Notes under the pieces: model-generated | Seen by the model: only the letters and a program-made list of their open reading frames with translations | What the model was told of the DNA's origin: nothing | Databases searched by the model: none | Shown here: positions 21,141 through 23,810 of the stretch, piece after piece | Numbering within the stretch: the first letter of the stretch is position 1 | How the letters are laid out: each line of letters opens with the position of its first letter | Assembly (NCBI GenBank): GCA_016710365.1 | Contig: JADJVW010000048.1 | Coordinates: forward strand, 1-23,810 | DNA from: Candidatus Caldilinea saccharophila | GTDB taxonomy: Bacteria; Chloroflexota; Anaerolineae; Caldilineales; Caldilineaceae | Direction of reading: 5' to 3' | DNA length: 23,810 nt | Made by a program: the position numbers and the translations under genes

Positions 21141-23810
21141 TCAACACTTCGCGGCAGGGATGGACTTCGGATTATTGAGAACGCATGACGCCTGCCACAG
21201 ACACAATGACTCAAACCGAATCGCCGTTCCGTCGGTCCAGGCGCCGGCATGGACATAGCGATGGATCATGCCGATGGCCAGCGGGCCTACCCCGACTGAT
21301 TTTCTGGCCGATTTGCCGGCTGGATCATCCATGGGGAAATCCACCTCGCCGGCTGAGTACCAGATGTCGCCGTCGGGGCTGCACAGGGCGCGCACTCGGC
21401 TACCGATCCGCTCCAGGCGCAGATGGACCCGGTCAGCCCCTGGCAGGTGACCGATGCCGAACAGGCCGTCTACGTTATCCACACAGCCAAGCAATTCGAT
21501 GCCGGCAGGAGAGAGCGTGTTCCAGGTGAGACGCAGATAGTTTTGCCGATTTTGCCAGAGCAGGAGGCCGCCCAGCGGCAGGTGATCCGTGTCGGCAGAC
21601 GTGCAGATCAGATCCACGGCGAAATCACCCTCAACAGTTCTCATCATGCGCGGCGCAGCAAAGTTGTTGAGCCAAAGGTCGTGATAGTTGGCGGCGCCTA
21701 TGATTAGGGCGTCGTCCTCTTTCCAGTAAGAACAGTCGCCCAATTGATCGTGCCACGTCCAGGCTGACAAATCGGGTTTCTTCCAGAAACCTGGTCTGTG
21801 CGCGGCGCCGTCATCCTCAAATCGCGCATCAGGTTTCGCCGGAGTGAGCCGCCACTGCACCAACGGCAGCGGCTCCTGCTCACGTGCTGCCATGATCTGA
21901 TGTTGGACGGTCTCGTACTCATCGGCATCTGCACACATGGGTTCCAGCCCGGCCAGCGCGCAGGCCACCGTGGGCCAGGACTCGATGTGCAGTTCCTCTT
22001 CCCCCGCGATCTTGGACAGCAGCGCCAATCCCTCCGCTTTGCGTTCCAGCTTTGCGTATGTCCAGGCCAGTCCGACGATACAACGTCGCACACCGTCGAC
22101 AAGCACACCCTCAGATGTGGCAAGTCCATAGGAATGTTCGAGCCAGATGAGCGCTTGCGGCCAGTCGTGGCGGCAGTAGTGCACCAGCCCAAGCACCGTG
22201 TGAGCGAACACATGACTGCTTGGGCTGTACATCGCATTGAGATCTTCCAGGGCCATCATCGCATATCGTTCGGCCTCAGCAAGGTTGCCGATTAGCCAGC
22301 CATGGCAGACGCTAAGCCAGTACTGACAGTTGCGAATCGTCGTTTTGTCGCCAACGACTTCGGCGAACCGTTCAGCCTCTGCAATCGTCGTCAGCGCGCC
22401 GTGGCTGTCGCCGATGATTTCATACAAGAATAGCTTGGGCAACAAGTACAATTGAGCAGCCGACCAGAAATCTCGTCGGTGCACTGCTTCGTCGATGACC
22501 GGATCGATCAGGTCAAATCCCCGATCCGGCTGTTTGGCCAAGCGGCACCAGAGCACGGCATGAAACCAAACATCGATGAGGTCTGCTGAGTAGGGCAGTT
22601 CCGGGAGGATGTCGATGATCGTTCCGACCCGGAAGATGGCCGAGCGCCAGTCCCCGCGATTGGCAAATGCCGTAGCCAGATAGGTTGTCAACGCGGCAAA
22701 CTCCACCGGCGCGTCGAGACCGGCGATGAGCGCCAAGCCATGCTCGGCCTGTTCGATCTGAGCGAATATGTTGCCGGTCGAAGCGTAGAATTGGCAGAGA
22801 GAAAGAATGTAATGGACTTGTTGGCGTGGCGGCAGATCCAGTTCAGTCGTCAGCGTGATGGCCTGGCGCAGATAGGTTTCGGCCTCCTCCAGGTTGTCCA
22901 GCATGGTCTGGAGTTCGCCCAAAGCGTGCAACGCTTCCAGCCGTTGTTTACGATGCGATTCTGTCGTATCAAGCGCGTCCAACCGTTCCACCGCACGCTT
23001 GTAGTGAATGGACGCTTCCTGGTTGAGATAGATCCGCTGGGCCTGTTGTCCGGCCAGCAGCAGATAGTGGATGGCCTTTTCGGCATCGTCGCCCAGATCG
23101 TAATGCCGGGCGAGAAGATCGATCTGCGGTTCCAGATTCTCGGCATAGTGCAGTTCAATGGCCAAAGCGGCCCGCCGATGCAGATCGACCCGATAGCCGC
23201 GTGGAAGGTCCTGGTAGATGGCGTCACGCACCAGCACATGGTGGAAGGAATATTCCGGCCCCGGCTGACCGCGCTCCTGGTGAACCAGCGATTCCTCTAC
23301 CAGAACATCCAAGGTCCCGGCCTGCGCCTCGGCGCTGCTCGTCATGGCATCCACCAGCCGCGGCCGGAAGAGCCGGCCCAGCACAGCCGCGGCCTGCAAG
23401 TATCGCATCTCCGCAGGCTCCAGGCGGTCGACACGGCTGAGGATGACGCTCTGAAGGCTGGCCGGCACGACCACCGATGCCAGCGAATGTCGCGCTCGCC
23501 ACCGGGTCCCATCCCGGTAGAGCACGTCGCCGTCGATGAGCGTGCGTACGATCTCTTCCAGGAAGAGCGGATTGCCCTCGGCTTTCTCGGTGATCAGTTG
23601 GCGCATGGGCGGCGGCAAGGCGTCAACGGCCAGCAACGAGACCACCAGTTGCCGGCTCTGATCCTCGGTGAGGGCTTGCAGACGCAGTTCGGTGAAGTGC
23701 TGGGGGCAGCGATGCCGTGCCAGTGAGGCCAACTGCCCGTCGGCTTGGCTCTCTTGCGGGCGATAGACGCAGAGGATCAACAGCGGAACGGATGGCAGCG
23801 TCTCCATCAG
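21141..23810 (-). CDS. STAND ATPase-TPR signalling protein with C-terminal DUF1349-like domain, 5'-partial at the right edge
   Basis: C-terminal 889 residues of a large cytoplasmic signalling ATPase of the AAA_16/adenylate-cyclase-associated type; the ATPase P-loop and anything before it lie beyond the window. The fragment starts at strand/sensor region PSVPLLILCVYRPQES, then LQALTEDQSRQLV, EKAEGNPLFLEEIVRTLI and the winged helix VILSRVDRLEPAEMRYLQAAAVLG (about 20-150). A long TPR array follows (about 230-650; e.g. LHALGELQTMLDNLEEAETYL). From about 680 to 870 a beta-rich segment (WHDQLGDCSYWKEDD, GGLLLWQNRQNYLRLTWN, VHLRLERIGSRVRALCS, DGDIWYSAGEV) resembles DUF1349/concanavalin-A-like domains. 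ATG 23807 is internal, not the start. Such proteins sense an input through TPRs; the lectin-like end is unusual and its ligand unknown. Confidence 0.85.
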   Translation of the reverse strand: MMETLPSVPLLILCVYRPQESQADGQLASLARHRCPQHFTELRLQALTEDQSRQLVVSLLAVDALPPPMRQLITEKAEGNPLFLEEIVRTLIDGDVLYRDGTRWRARHSLASVVVPASLQSVILSRVDRLEPAEMRYLQAAAVLGRLFRPRLVDAMTSSAEAQAGTLDVLVEESLVHQERGQPGPEYSFHHVLVRDAIYQDLPRGYRVDLHRRAALAIELHYAENLEPQIDLLARHYDLGDDAEKAIHYLLLAGQQAQRIYLNQEASIHYKRAVERLDALDTTESHRKQRLEALHALGELQTMLDNLEEAETYLRQAITLTTELDLPPRQQVHYILSLCQFYASTGNIFAQIEQAEHGLALIAGLDAPVEFAALTTYLATAFANRGDWRSAIFRVGTIIDILPELPYSADLIDVWFHAVLWCRLAKQPDRGFDLIDPVIDEAVHRRDFWSAAQLYLLPKLFLYEIIGDSHGALTTIAEAERFAEVVGDKTTIRNCQYWLSVCHGWLIGNLAEAERYAMMALEDLNAMYSPSSHVFAHTVLGLVHYCRHDWPQALIWLEHSYGLATSEGVLVDGVRRCIVGLAWTYAKLERKAEGLALLSKIAGEEELHIESWPTVACALAGLEPMCADADEYETVQHQIMAAREQEPLPLVQWRLTPAKPDARFEDDGAAHRPGFWKKPDLSAWTWHDQLGDCSYWKEDDALIIGAANYHDLWLNNFAAPRMMRTVEGDFAVDLICTSADTDHLPLGGLLLWQNRQNYLRLTWNTLSPAGIELLGCVDNVDGLFGIGHLPGADRVHLRLERIGSRVRALCSPDGDIWYSAGEVDFPMDDPAGKSARKSVGVGPLAIGMIHRYVHAGAWTDGTAIRFESLCLWQASCVLNNPKSIPAAKC

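Noticed and set aside
20856..21188. Plus-strand open frame of 110 codons between the hydrolase and the STAND/TPR gene
   Set aside because: It crosses a palindrome and the convergent gene's 3' end, has no ribosome site, and the translation shows no domain or conserved pattern.
22740..23726. Plus-strand open frame of 328 codons opposite the STAND/TPR gene
   Set aside because: Shadow of a well-supported minus-strand gene with TPR and ATPase features.

Overview
The window is GC-rich, densely coded bacterial DNA. The gene families (a BMP-type nucleoside/lipoprotein ABC importer, a long bacterial Lhr helicase, STAND/TPR signalling ATPases, a family VIII-like serine hydrolase, VapC/Phd modules) and short intergenic repeats that also run through a coding sequence suggest a Chloroflexota bacterium (Caldilineae/Anaerolineae-like). 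This assignment rests on gene style, not on a phylogenetic marker.

Layout. 1-1437 (minus): a GntR/FadR regulator followed by a dipeptide/oligopeptide ABC ATPase that runs off the left edge, apparently one operon behind a TTGACA promoter. 1635-2387 (plus): a lone cobS. 2570-3769 (plus): a beta-lactamase-fold serine hydrolase. 3866-4477 (minus): a Phd/YefM-VapC toxin-antitoxin pair. 4643-9583 (minus): lhr, a very large helicase with two in-frame repeat-derived insertions. 9789-14420 (plus): a BMP importer operon of lipoprotein, double ATPase and two permeases, with a near-consensus promoter and a hairpin after the lipoprotein gene. 14459-17710: a STAND/TPR regulator (minus) and a sialidase-like protein (plus), head to head, both missing their 5' ends at one junction near 16,658. 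17650-20787: an orphan Phd/YefM antitoxin, a complete ISL3-family insertion sequence (18035-19430), and a TAP-type alpha/beta hydrolase whose 5' end is missing beyond the IS. 20788-21140: no gene recognised, but two strong palindromes. 21141-23810 (minus): the C-terminal part of a second STAND/TPR protein ending in a DUF1349-like lectin fold.

Two themes stand out. First, lhr carries a 108-nt in-frame element with about 25-nt terminal inverted repeats, reminiscent in behaviour of Rickettsia palindromic elements. A second composite insertion shares a 13-nt word with the repeat that supplies the lhr stop codon. Second, between about 9.9 and 19.6 kb almost every gene contains a small indel (about eight in total), and two junctions join unrelated gene fragments; no such damage is seen from 1 to 9.6 kb or from 21.1 to 23.8 kb. 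This is either local sequence/assembly error or a genuinely decaying, rearranged island, and reads or a related genome would decide which.

I saw no tRNA, rRNA or CRISPR array. I do not see a clear new multi-gene defence or biosynthetic system. The best candidate for something undescribed is the coding-sequence-invading repeat family.
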